Made by a program: the position numbers and the translations under genes | Notes under the pieces: model-generated | The model's input: the letters and a program-made list of their open reading frames with translations, nothing else | Database searches by the model: none | What the model was told of the DNA's origin: nothing | In this document: piece by piece, positions 1-7,987 of the stretch | Numbering within the stretch: position 1 is the stretch's first letter | How the letters are laid out: every line of letters begins with the position of its first letter | From: Microvirga vignae | GTDB taxonomy: Bacteria > Pseudomonadota > Alphaproteobacteria > Rhizobiales > Beijerinckiaceae | NCBI RefSeq assembly: GCF_001017175.1 | Contig: NZ_LCYG01000035.1 | Location: forward strand, 1 to 52,189 | DNA: 52,189 nucleotides | Direction of reading: 5' to 3'

Positions 1-1
1 C

Positions 2-694
2 AGCGGCATCGGCGAGAGCATTGCGCGGTCCTTCCATGCTCAAGGCAGCAAGGTCGCTATCCTCGACTACAATGCCGGGGCTGGCGAGGCACTGGCGAAG
101 GAGCTCGGCGAGCGGGCGCATTTCGAGCATAACGACGTGCGCGACATCCCGGCTCTTCAGGCCGCGATCCGCCGCGCCAGCGAAAGGCTCGGCCCCATTA
201 CCATCCTCGTCAACAACGCCGCCCGCGATGATCGTCACACGATCGATCAGGTGACGCCGGAATACTGGCGCGAGCGCTTCGCCACCAACCTCGACCATCA
301 GTTCTTCGCAGCTCAGGCCGTGCTGCCGGATATGGAAAAGGCGGGCAGCGGCTCGATCGTCAACATGGGCTCGACCAGCTACTTGGTGAGCGAGGATTCC
401 TTCGCGGCCTACAAGACCGCCAAATCTGCCGTGGTCGGCCTCACGCGCGCCTTGGCCCGTGAGCTGGGCCCCAGGAACATCCGCGTGAACTGCATCGTGC
501 CAGGCTGGATCATGACGCAGCGCCAGATCGATCTTTGGCTCACCCCTGAAGGCGAGAAGGAGCTGCTGAAGCGCCAGTGCGTGAAGCGCAAGCTCGTGCC
601 GCAGGACATCGCCAATTTCGCCCTGTTTCTCGGCTCGGACGATTCCGGTGCCATGTCGGCCCAGACCTACCTGGTCGACGGTGGCTGGGTCTGA
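2..694 (+). CDS. SDR-family NAD(P)-dependent oxidoreductase, 5' end outside window
   Basis: The reading frame is open from the first bases, so the gene begins upstream of the window; 230 residues are visible. They start inside the glycine-rich cofactor loop (SGIG) and continue through the NNAA motif (VNNAARDD), the catalytic Ser (GSTSYL) and the YxxxK pair (AYKTAK), ending in the usual SDR tail (YLVDGGWV). All catalytic residues of a classical SDR are present. Substrate cannot be told from sequence. The neighbouring sugar-acid genes suggest a polyol or sugar-acid dehydrogenase, but it lies on the opposite strand to the 966-4603 set and is followed by its own terminator, so it belongs to an operon arriving from the left. 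Confidence 0.9.
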   Translation, partial: SGIGESIARSFHAQGSKVAILDYNAGAGEALAKELGERAHFEHNDVRDIPALQAAIRRASERLGPITILVNNAARDDRHTIDQVTPEYWRERFATNLDHQFFAAQAVLPDMEKAGSGSIVNMGSTSYLVSEDSFAAYKTAKSAVVGLTRALARELGPRNIRVNCIVPGWIMTQRQIDLWLTPEGEKELLKRQCVKRKLVPQDIANFALFLGSDDSGAMSAQTYLVDGGWV

Positions 695-720
695 GACAGG
701 AAACCCTCTTTTTGCGAGGC

Positions 721-750
721 AAAAGGCCGGCATTGTAAGCCGGCCTTTTT
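721..750 (+). terminator. Rho-independent terminator after the SDR gene
   Basis: A 9-bp perfect GC-rich stem (AAGGCCGGC at 723-731 and GCCGGCCTT at 739-747) with a 7-base loop ends in a T run. A run of A precedes the left arm, so it could work in both directions. It starts 27 bases after the SDR stop codon. Confidence 0.85.
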
Positions 751-781
751 CGTGAAGGGCGTCGGTCCCTCTAAAGAATGA

Positions 782-825
782 GCATCGTTTGAGCGGAAAA
801 CCGGGTCCACTTTTCCGCACGATGC
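782..825. repeat. REP-like extragenic palindrome
   Basis: Two nested inverted repeats: GCATCGT (782-788) with ACGATGC (819-825), and GCGGAAAA (793-800) with TTTTCCGC (811-818), around a 10-base centre. Elements of this form (GCATCGT..GCGGAAAA..TTTTCCGC..ACGATGC) are widespread intergenic repeats in Rhizobiales genomes as I remember them. It sits against the 3' end of the DUF2189 relic. Confidence 0.7.
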
Positions 826-826
826 G

Positions 827-927
827 CTAAGCGACAAACCTTCGATAGAGATGCCAAGTCGTGTAGCCGAGAACCGGCAACACCACGAGCATGCCGAAGT
901 AGGCCATTCCCTTGGGCAAAATGGCGG
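827..927 (-). pseudogene. C-terminal relic of a DUF2189-type membrane protein
   Basis: On the minus strand a short frame ends at 827 (TAG) and reads AILPKGMAYFGMLVVLPVLG followed by YTTWHLYRRFVA. This resembles the conserved last transmembrane helix and tail (PVLGHATWHLYRR) of DUF2189 integral membrane proteins. Just upstream the same frame has a stop (TGA) and no further similarity, so only about 30 codons remain. The family match is from memory. Confidence 0.45.
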
Positions 928-965
928 GCGTTCATATCCGACTTGAGAATGTTCCTATGAAATTC

Positions 966-1916
966 TCAACGTTCGACCTGAAGGATGATTTTTCCCCTGC
1001 CGTGCCCTGAGTCCAGCCGCTCATGAGCTTTTGCGACTTCATCCAGAGGAAGAATGGTATCGACAACGGCCTTAGCCTGTCCGCGCTCGAACAGCGGTAT
1101 CATCTCGCGCAACCTTGCACTCTCCCGTGTCAGGAAGGTGCCGAACAGCGTTTGGTTCTTGGTATAGAGGGCACTCAGGTCGCCATCCGGTGGAAGGATC
1201 GTGGCAATCCGACCAAACGGTCGTGTCACCAGGGTGCTCATGGAGACATTGCCTCCAGCCGTGTCGAACGAGGCATCGGCACCGCGGCTGCCGGTTTCGC
1301 GCATGATCTGATCGGCCGCATCGGCATCGTGGTAATCGATCGCGACATCCGCACCCAGCTCACGCAGAGCAGGGTGATTAGCCTTGCTGGCCGTCGCGAT
1401 GATCCGCGCCCCTGCGGCCTTGGCAAACTGGATTGCGAAGGAGCCGACACCTCCGGCCCCACCATGGATGAGTACAGTCTCACCGGGCCTGACGTTCAGG
1501 CGACGAACGATAGCCTCCCAAGCCGTGCCTCCCGCCAACGGAATCCCTGCAGCTTCGACATGGCTGAGATTTGCAGGCTTGCGGGCGACGATCGTGGCAG
1601 AAGCGACCGTGTACTCGGCATAGCTCCCATGCGGGTTGCCGAAGATCTCTGGCGTGTAAAACACCTCGTCACCGACCTGAAACTCGGTGACACCTAGTCC
1701 GACTTCCTCAATGACGCCTGAGACATCGTAGCCGAGCACGGCCGGGAATGGGATTTGAGCCCAGGAGCCCGCTTGCCGGATCCTCGCATCAACAGGGTTG
1801 GTGCCGGAGGCGACCACGCGCACGAGAACCTCGCCCGGTCCTGGAGCCGGGCGCTCCCGTTCCTGCACCTTGAATACGTCCGGGCCGCCAAACTGAGTGA
1901 TCACCATTGCGCGCAT
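966..1916 (-). CDS. MDR-superfamily quinone oxidoreductase-like dehydrogenase
   Basis: A 316-residue NAD(P)H-dependent oxidoreductase of the medium-chain dehydrogenase/reductase superfamily. The GroES-like N-terminal half contains the typical GTNPVDARIRQ segment, and the Rossmann half has HGGAGGVGSFAIQFAKAAG for cofactor binding. The cysteines of the structural and catalytic zinc sites are absent, which places it with zinc-free quinone oxidoreductases rather than alcohol dehydrogenases. The start at 1916 (MRAMVITQ) is chosen because AGAGGAAA lies just upstream; an in-frame start further upstream would extend into the FAD dehydrogenase end. It is the last gene of the minus-strand set 4603 to 966, 62 bases after the FAD dehydrogenase. 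Substrate unknown. Confidence 0.85.
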   Translation of the reverse strand: MRAMVITQFGGPDVFKVQERERPAPGPGEVLVRVVASGTNPVDARIRQAGSWAQIPFPAVLGYDVSGVIEEVGLGVTEFQVGDEVFYTPEIFGNPHGSYAEYTVASATIVARKPANLSHVEAAGIPLAGGTAWEAIVRRLNVRPGETVLIHGGAGGVGSFAIQFAKAAGARIIATASKANHPALRELGADVAIDYHDADAADQIMRETGSRGADASFDTAGGNVSMSTLVTRPFGRIATILPPDGDLSALYTKNQTLFGTFLTRESARLREMIPLFERGQAKAVVDTILPLDEVAKAHERLDSGHGRGKIILQVER

Positions 1917-1978
1917 GCTGCTTTCCTCTGCGTGTCGGATGCTTGGTGGTCTCTGTAGGGTCCTACGGGTGGCACCTT

Positions 1979-3355
1979 TCAAAGCACCCGTCCCGGGTTG
2001 AGGATACCTTTTGGATCGAGGGTCTGCTTCATCTTGGCCATCAGAGCAAGCTCAGGCTCGGTGCGGCTTCGATTGAGATAGGGCCGCTTGATGCGTCCAA
2101 TGCCGTGCTCGGCCGAGATCGAGCCGCCGAGTCTCGAGACCATGCCATAGACGAGGTTCTGAACGCCTTTCTTGGTGTCGCTCGTCATGTCCTTGATGGC
2201 CACGTTGATGTGGATGTTGCTGTCGGCCACATGGCCGAACACGACCCAGACCGAATCCGGATATTGCCGGGGCATCTCTTGGCGCAGATACTCCACGGCC
2301 TCTGTCATGCGATCGAGAGGCACGCTGACGTCGAAACGAATTTCCTCCGGCAGGAAGCGGCCATATTCGTAAGGCGTTTCCCGATAGGCCCAGAAGCGGT
2401 TGCGGTCAGCCCGCGATTGGGCGACGACAGCATCCTTGATGAGGCCCTGCTCGTAGAAATCGCTCAAAAGGGTCGAGAAGGCTTCGCTCCCTGTGGACTC
2501 TTCGCCCATATCGGCTTCGATGAGAAGCGTCAGGTCATGGTCTTCTTCGAAAGCTGGCGAAAGGCCGCAGATCTGTGTCGCGACTGTCATGAATTCCCGC
2601 CACATGGCCTCGAAGACGAGCAGGCGTCCCGGGTAGGATTGCTGGAACCTGCGCAATACCGCGAGGGCATCATCGAAGCTGCTGACGGCGCATAGGGCCG
2701 TCTGCACACCTTGAGGCTTTGGATGAAGGCCGATCACGACGCGGGTGATGACGCCCAAGGTTCCTTCGCTGCCGATGAAGAGCTGCGTCCAATCGTATCC
2801 GGCATTGTTCTTCAACATCTTGTTGAGCGAGCGGACGACGGTGCCATCCGCAAGCACCGCTTCCAAGCCGAGCGTATTGCGTCGGGCCATGCCATAGCGC
2901 AGCACCTGGTTGCCGCCTGCATTCGTGGCAATGTTGCCACCGATCGTGCAGCTGCCGCGCGCCCCGAGATCAATGCCACAGAGGAAACCCGCGTCCTCGG
3001 CAGCCTGCTGCACAATCGCGAGAGGGGTGCCTGCAAGAGCCGTGAGTGTGGCGCTGGCCGGATCGATCTCCTCGATCCCAGTCATGCGCTCAAGCGACAA
3101 CGCAACTTCACCGCTTTGGGGATGGGCGCCGCCGGCAAGGCCAGTCAATCCGCCTTGGGTAACCACCGACTGGCCGTGCTCATGGCAGATCCGCAGCGCT
3201 GTCGCGACATCTTCCGTGCTCTGGGGAAGGATCAAGGCCTGTGGGGCAACGGGCTGCAAACCGCTTGCATCGGTATGGTTGCGGCCAGGGATGTCGGCTC
3301 CGAGACGAACCTGGGGACCGAGAGCGGCGACGAGGGCTTCAAGTACATTGCTCAT
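1979..3355 (-). CDS. FAD-binding GlcD-type 2-hydroxyacid dehydrogenase
   Basis: A 458-residue flavoprotein of the GlcD/D-lactate dehydrogenase family, which oxidises D-2-hydroxyacids. The N-terminal PCMH-type FAD domain holds the pyrophosphate loop (TQGGLTGLAGG) and GSEGTLGVITRV near residue 200. The C-terminal FAD-oxidase domain ends with the family motif SAEHGIGRIKR. It is full length for the family. The start is ambiguous: ATG at 3355 (MSNVLEAL) or GTG at 3364, neither with a strong ribosome binding site; ATG was preferred. It lies 48 bases downstream of the enolase-superfamily gene, so the two are probably co-transcribed and act in sequence on a sugar acid. The exact hydroxyacid cannot be read from sequence. 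Confidence 0.88.
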   Translation of the reverse strand: MSNVLEALVAALGPQVRLGADIPGRNHTDASGLQPVAPQALILPQSTEDVATALRICHEHGQSVVTQGGLTGLAGGAHPQSGEVALSLERMTGIEEIDPASATLTALAGTPLAIVQQAAEDAGFLCGIDLGARGSCTIGGNIATNAGGNQVLRYGMARRNTLGLEAVLADGTVVRSLNKMLKNNAGYDWTQLFIGSEGTLGVITRVVIGLHPKPQGVQTALCAVSSFDDALAVLRRFQQSYPGRLLVFEAMWREFMTVATQICGLSPAFEEDHDLTLLIEADMGEESTGSEAFSTLLSDFYEQGLIKDAVVAQSRADRNRFWAYRETPYEYGRFLPEEIRFDVSVPLDRMTEAVEYLRQEMPRQYPDSVWVVFGHVADSNIHINVAIKDMTSDTKKGVQNLVYGMVSRLGGSISAEHGIGRIKRPYLNRSRTEPELALMAKMKQTLDPKGILNPGRVL

Positions 3356-3403
3356 TGAATTCACGTTTTGAAACTATGGAGCGGGTATTCGGGCCTAGCA
3401 CGA

Positions 3404-4603
3404 TCAGGAAGCGTCCGTCATACGCACGATGGCATCCGGCCGTTTCCAGAGATCCGGCAGTAATTCAAGCCCGAGACCGGGCTTCATGTTCACCGTCACT
3501 TCTCCCTTCGAGACGGTCGGCAGCTCCGTCACGAGCTCGGTATACCAGCCTGTATAGAACGCGCGGACGCTTTCCTGGATCAGCGCGTTGCGAGCATGAA
3601 GCGAGAAATGGCAGGAGGCGGCATAGACAACCGGGCCTGTGCAATCGTGAGGGGCGACCGGGACATGCCAAGCTTCCGCCAAGGCTGCGATCTTGCGGGC
3701 TTCCGTGAGGCCCCCGCACCAGGACAGGTCGAGCATGGCTACGCCGGCAACGCCGGTTTCGAGATACTCTCGGAAGGCATGGGTATAGGACAGAGTCTCC
3801 GAGGCGCAGACCCACGCTTTCGAGTGCTGCGCGTACTCCTTCAGGTCGCCGATATTGTCGAGACGGAAGGGATCCTCGTGCCAGTAGGTGTTGAACTCCC
3901 TAAGAGCGCCGGCCAGTTTCTTGGCCATCGGTAGGCTCCACAGGGAGTGGAACTCCACCATGATATCCATCTTGTCGCCGACGGCTTTGCGGATCTTAGC
4001 GAAGGGTTCGAGCGCAGTTCGTAGCTCGTCGGGTGAAATGTCATAGCCCTGGCTGCGCTCTGCGGCGACATCGAATGGCCAGATCTTCATCCCGGTGATG
4101 CCTTGCTCGAGCAGTGAGTGAGCCAAATCGTCGGCATGATGCAGGAAGGCTTCAAGATCCTCGTAGTCTCCCTCCGCCTGTCCGATGCCCCAGTTCGCGA
4201 CTCTCTGAGCGCGGCTGTCACGAATGTATCGGTAGCCGGCACAGGTGTTATACACGCGGATCCTGTCGCGCGAGCGGCCGCCGAGCATGTCGCAGATGGG
4301 CTTGCCATGCGCCTTGCCGAAGATATCCCACAGAGCAATGTCGATGGCCGAGTTGCCGCGCGTTTCCACTCCCGCGGAGCGCCAGCCGAGATAGTTCTGA
4401 AGATCGCTATTGATGCCTTCGATCTGGAGCGGATCGCGACCGATCAGCTTCGCCGCTACGGTCTCGTGAATATAGGCCTCCACGGCAGCGGCTCCCATGA
4501 AGGTTTCTCCGAGTCCGATAAGTCCTTCATCTGTGTGAAGGCGAACCCAGACAATGTTCGCGAATTCCTGAAGCCGGATGGTTTCGACGTGGGTGATCTT
4601 CAT
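3404..4603 (-). CDS. Mandelate racemase/muconate lactonizing enzyme-family dehydratase
   Basis: A 399-residue enolase-superfamily enzyme, probably a sugar-acid dehydratase. The N-terminal capping domain (MKITHVETIRLQEF, GLIGLGETFMG) is followed by the (beta/alpha)7-beta barrel. Visible active-site segments are GMKIWPFD (Lys on the second strand), VEFHS, HEDPF and CASE (the three metal-ligand strands) and APHDCTGP (catalytic His). This is the pattern of the mandelate racemase subgroup. AGAGGA precedes the ATG. It heads the minus-strand set and is divergent from the TRAP operon, which suggests the TRAP substrate is what this enzyme dehydrates. Galactonate-, mannonate- or similar aldonate dehydratase activity is possible; I cannot choose. 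Confidence 0.88.
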   Translation of the reverse strand: MKITHVETIRLQEFANIVWVRLHTDEGLIGLGETFMGAAAVEAYIHETVAAKLIGRDPLQIEGINSDLQNYLGWRSAGVETRGNSAIDIALWDIFGKAHGKPICDMLGGRSRDRIRVYNTCAGYRYIRDSRAQRVANWGIGQAEGDYEDLEAFLHHADDLAHSLLEQGITGMKIWPFDVAAERSQGYDISPDELRTALEPFAKIRKAVGDKMDIMVEFHSLWSLPMAKKLAGALREFNTYWHEDPFRLDNIGDLKEYAQHSKAWVCASETLSYTHAFREYLETGVAGVAMLDLSWCGGLTEARKIAALAEAWHVPVAPHDCTGPVVYAASCHFSLHARNALIQESVRAFYTGWYTELVTELPTVSKGEVTVNMKPGLGLELLPDLWKRPDAIVRMTDAS

Positions 4604-4996
4604 GGGATCCTCTTATGGCTAAGCCTTCTAGTTCACGGCAGTCAGCAGAAGAGATTGGCTGCTCACCTGGTGTGCCATCCATATGCATGCAGCCTTGATG
4701 ATATCCACCAACGTGAAGAACGCAGTCAGGTAGTCATAAGTCTAATATGAAACAAAGAAACACTTCGTGTGGCTCTTGCGCCGCCGCCAGTTTGGGGCAT
4801 TGCAAAGAGGAGAGGGTGAAAGCACCTGTGGAAGCCTCCCCCCAGGGATCCTTGCGTAAGATGCGTTCATCTGCTCAAGTTGCGCTCCAAGATTGATGCT
4901 TGGGCACGGGAACATCTTCGCTGGCGGGTTGACTTGAATAATCACCCTTGACGAACAGAATAATAGCGGAACCGGCACAGCAGGGTGGGAGGAAAT
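4604..4996. promoter_or_regulatory. Divergent intergenic region between dehydratase and TRAP operon
   Basis: 393 bases without a credible gene separate two divergent operons, so both promoters should lie here. I see a TTGACT-like hexamer near 4930 but no well-spaced -10 box, and no clear operator palindrome. GGGAGGA at 4987-4993 is the ribosome binding site for the TRAP small permease. Confidence 0.4.
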
Positions 4997-5539
4997 GTGA
5001 ACAGGGTTGGGGCCTTCTTTTTCAAGGGCTTGGAGGGACTCATGGTCCTTCTGTTGGCCGCCATGGTTGTCATGGTCTTCGGCAACGTCGTGCTGCGTTA
5101 TCTCTTCGATACAGGCATCGACATTTCCGAGGAGCTGTCGCGCTTCTTCTTTGTCTGGTTGACCTTCATCGGCGCCGTAGTGGTTGGGCGTGAGAACGCG
5201 CACCTTGGTGTCGAGACCCTAGTGGCCAAGCTCGGCGATAACGGCCGCAAGGTCTGCATGATCCTGTCCGATCTGTTTGTGATCATCTGTTGCGCTGTTT
5301 TCTTCTGGGGAACCTGGCTGCAGGCCGAGATCAACGCCACGAATTATGCGCCTATCACTGAAATCTCCATGCTCTGGGTTTACGGCGTCGGCTACTTCAC
5401 GAGCCTCGGCCTTGGGCTGATGGCCCTGTTCAGAATTCTGCGCGTGCTGACTGGTCGAATCAGCGAGCATGAGCTCCGGGCGTTTGCTGGCGACTACAGC
5501 GATGACGAAGCACATGCCTTGAGGGAGCGTCTCGAGTGA
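4997..5539 (+). CDS. TRAP transporter small permease (DctQ family)
   Basis: A 180-residue membrane protein, the four-helix small subunit of a tripartite ATP-independent periplasmic transporter. Hydrophobic helices are visible near residues 13-35 (LMVLLLAAMVVMVFGNVVLR), 50-65 (FFFVWLTFIGAVVVG), 85-105 (LFVIICCAVFFWGTWL) and 125-145, with the family segment ISEELSRFFFVWLTF and a following ENAHLGVE. GTG at 4997 is preferred to the in-frame GTG at 4985 because GGAGG lies directly before it. Its stop overlaps the GTG of the large permease by 4 bases, so the two are translationally coupled. Together with the large permease and the 6855 binding protein it should import an organic or sugar acid. Confidence 0.92.
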   Translation: MNRVGAFFFKGLEGLMVLLLAAMVVMVFGNVVLRYLFDTGIDISEELSRFFFVWLTFIGAVVVGRENAHLGVETLVAKLGDNGRKVCMILSDLFVIICCAVFFWGTWLQAEINATNYAPITEISMLWVYGVGYFTSLGLGLMALFRILRVLTGRISEHELRAFAGDYSDDEAHALRERLE

Positions 5540-6819
5540 CGATCGTCGTTTTTCTCGTCTCCCTGCTTGGTGCCATGGCAACCGGCATGCCGATTGCCTT
5601 TGCGCTCATCGTCTGCGCGCTTGCTCTCATGCTCTGGCTCGGCAATTTCGACAGCCAGATCGTGGCTCAGAACATGATCATCGGCGCGGACAACTTCCAG
5701 CTTCTGGCCGTTCCGTTCTTTCTGCTCGCCGGCGAGATAATGAATGTCGGCGGCTTGTCGAAGCGAATCGTCAACTTCGCGCTCGCTTGCCTGGGGCATA
5801 TCCATGGTGGCCTGGGCTATGTCGCCATCGTCGCGGCCTTGATCCTGGCCGCCCTGTCAGGTTCGGCTGCCGCGGATACGGCGGCGCTTGCGGCCATCCT
5901 GATCCCAATGATGCGCAATGCGGGCTACGATATCCCGCGTTCTGCCGGCCTCATCGCCGCTGGGGGCATTATCGCTCCGGTGATCCCGCCTTCCATTGGC
6001 TTCATCGTCTTTGGCGTTGCCGCCAATGTGTCGATTTCGCAGCTGTTCCTGGCAGGCGTCGCTCCCGGCCTGATGATGGGATTTTCGCTTGTCGCCGCGT
6101 GGTGGATCGTCAGCAGGAAGGACAAGCTGAAGACCACGCCTCGGACTACCATGCGCGAGCGGGGAAAGGCCTTCGTCGACGGCTTCTACGCCCTCCTGAT
6201 GCCCGTGATGATCCTTGGCGGTATCAAATGGGGCATCGTTACGCCAACGGAAGCGGCCGTGCTGGCGGCGGTCTATGCACTGATCATCGGCATGTTCGTC
6301 TATCGCGAGTTGAAGCCGTCGATGCTCTATGGGATCTTCCTGACGGCTGCCAAGACGACGGCTGTGGTGATGTTCCTCGTGGCGGCAGCGCTGGTTTCGG
6401 CCTGGCTCATCACCCAAGCGAACATTCCGGCGGAAATCGGGAGCCTGATCCAGCCACTCATGGGCAACAAGACCCTGCTCATGTTCGCGCTGATGTTCCT
6501 GGTCGTCATCGTCGGCACGGCCTTGGATTTCTCGCCGACGGTGCTGATCCTGACGCCGGTCCTCATGCCTATCGTCAAGCAGGCAGGGATCGATCCGGTC
6601 TATTTCGGCGTCCTGTTCATCATCAACAATGCAATCGGGCTGATCACGCCGCCGGTGGGCATCGTGCTCAATGTGGTGAGTGGCGTCGCCCGCGTTCCGA
6701 TGGGAGCTGTGATCAAGGGGGTCAACCCTTTCCTGATCGCGCAGCTCATAGTGCTCGTCCTGCTCATCATTTTCCCAGACTTGGTGATGGTGCCCCTGTC
6801 ATGGCTGCGGGGGCGGTGA
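5536..6819 (+). CDS. TRAP transporter large permease (DctM family)
   Basis: A 427-residue polytopic inner-membrane protein, the transport channel of the TRAP system, coupling uptake to the sodium or proton gradient. Family signatures include GMPIAFALIVCAL at the N terminus, the PFFLLAGEIMNVGGLSKRIV segment, SGSAAADTAALAAILIPMM, and GIIAPVIPPSIGFIVFGV. The second half repeats the fold (ITPPVGIVLNVVSGVA). Length is normal. GTG start at 5536 overlaps the small permease stop (GTGA). A different long reading frame covering 5787-6854 is a shadow of this gene. Confidence 0.95.
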   Translation: MTIVVFLVSLLGAMATGMPIAFALIVCALALMLWLGNFDSQIVAQNMIIGADNFQLLAVPFFLLAGEIMNVGGLSKRIVNFALACLGHIHGGLGYVAIVAALILAALSGSAAADTAALAAILIPMMRNAGYDIPRSAGLIAAGGIIAPVIPPSIGFIVFGVAANVSISQLFLAGVAPGLMMGFSLVAAWWIVSRKDKLKTTPRTTMRERGKAFVDGFYALLMPVMILGGIKWGIVTPTEAAVLAAVYALIIGMFVYRELKPSMLYGIFLTAAKTTAVVMFLVAAALVSAWLITQANIPAEIGSLIQPLMGNKTLLMFALMFLVVIVGTALDFSPTVLILTPVLMPIVKQAGIDPVYFGVLFIINNAIGLITPPVGIVLNVVSGVARVPMGAVIKGVNPFLIAQLIVLVLLIIFPDLVMVPLSWLRGR

Positions 6820-6854
6820 GCAGGGGGGAAGAAGAACCGAGAGAGGAAACTACC

Positions 6855-7865
6855 ATGAAGACATTGAAATTCGCACTTGCTGCAGGCGTCGCCATGACGC
6901 TCCTGTCCGCGGTGCCGGCCGCCGCGCAGTTCACGGAGCGCAATATCCGCCTGTCCAACGGCGTGAACGAGGACCATCCCAACGGCAAGGGCGTCGAGAA
7001 GTTCAGAACCTGTCTCGCTGACAAGTCCGGCGGCAAGCTGAAGGTCCAGGGCTTCTGGGGCAACGCTTTGGGCGGCGACCTCCAGGCAACGCAGGCCCTG
7101 CGTTCTGGCACGCAGGAGATGGTTGTCACCTCCAGCTCGCCGCTCATCGGCATTCTGCCCGACCTCGGCGTCTTCGATCTGCCGTTCCTTTTCGCCAACG
7201 AGAAGGAGGCCGACACCATCCTCGACGGTCCGTTCGGAAACTATATCAACGGCAAGCTCGAGACGGTCGGGCTCGTCAATCTGGCCTATTGGGAAAACGG
7301 CTTCCGCAATCTCACGAACTCCCGCCGCCCCGTGGAGAAGTGGGAGGACTTCAAGGGCCTCAAAGTTCGCGTCATGCAGAACAACGTGTTCCTTGACACG
7401 TTCAAGAACATGGGCGCCAATGCCGTGCCGATGGCCTTCGGCGAGGTGTTCACGGCTCTTGAGACCAAGGCCATTGACGGCCAGGAGAACCCGTTCGTGA
7501 CCATCGACACCTCCAAGTTCTACGAGGTGCAGAAGTATCTGTCGGTCACCCGCCACGCCTATACGCCGTTCCTGACCCTCTACTCCAAGAAGCTGTGGGA
7601 CGGGCTGTCGAAGGATGAGCAGGCGGCCCTGAAGGAATGCGCCGTCGTTGCCCGCGACGAGCAGCGCAAGGCCTCCCGCGAGCTCGGTCAGGCCTCGCTC
7701 GAGAAGATCAAGGGCTCTGGCGTCGTCGTCAACGAGCTCAACGAGCAGGAGGCGAACCGCATGCGCGAGCAGGCGAAGCCTGTGTGGGAAAAGCATGCCT
7801 CCACCATCGGCCCGGAGACGGTGAAGATGATGCAGGATGAACTGGACAAGATGCGCAAGAAGTAA
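6855..7865 (+). CDS. TRAP transporter substrate-binding protein (DctP family)
   Basis: A 336-residue periplasmic binding protein with a Sec signal peptide ending AAA-QF near residue 24. The DctP core is complete, with RLSNGVNEDHPNGKG, the strand containing the substrate-carboxylate Arg (GLKVRVMQNNVF), AMPMAFGEVFTALETKAIDGQENP-like hinge residues and the TRHAYTPF strand. The ATG at 6855 has AGAGGAAA upstream and is 35 bases after the large permease stop. The same frame stays open far upstream through the permease gene, but the signal peptide and binding site fix the start. A strong terminator follows. The ligand is presumably an aldonate or related acid, inferred only from neighbours. Confidence 0.93.
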   Translation: MKTLKFALAAGVAMTLLSAVPAAAQFTERNIRLSNGVNEDHPNGKGVEKFRTCLADKSGGKLKVQGFWGNALGGDLQATQALRSGTQEMVVTSSSPLIGILPDLGVFDLPFLFANEKEADTILDGPFGNYINGKLETVGLVNLAYWENGFRNLTNSRRPVEKWEDFKGLKVRVMQNNVFLDTFKNMGANAVPMAFGEVFTALETKAIDGQENPFVTIDTSKFYEVQKYLSVTRHAYTPFLTLYSKKLWDGLSKDEQAALKECAVVARDEQRKASRELGQASLEKIKGSGVVVNELNEQEANRMREQAKPVWEKHASTIGPETVKMMQDELDKMRKK

Positions 7866-7890
7866 GCCGTCCTGATCCAACTCGCACGGT

Positions 7891-7932
7891 ACTGCCCGGG
7901 GTGCCGACGCCCTGGGCAGTTTGCCTGTCCTT
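7891..7932 (+). terminator. Rho-independent terminator after the TRAP operon
   Basis: An 11-bp stem with one G-U pair (7891-7901 with 7910-7920, arms ACTGCCCGGGG and CCCTGGGCAGT) and an 8-base loop is followed by a pyrimidine-rich TTTGCCTGTCC stretch. It separates the TRAP genes from the DenD-like gene. Confidence 0.75.
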
Positions 7933-7987
7933 TCCTTCTGTCCCGGTCTTCGCTGGGCCGGGGTGTTTTGAACGAAGTTTTTGATCG

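Noticed and set aside
5787..6854. Long plus-strand frame running in another frame through the large permease into the binding protein
   Set aside because: Its first 356 codons are a shadow of the permease; the binding-protein signal peptide at 6855 fixes the real start.
6600..7880. 426-codon open frame antisense to the TRAP genes
   Set aside because: GC-rich shadow of well-supported genes; Leu/His/Arg-rich with no recognisable domain.
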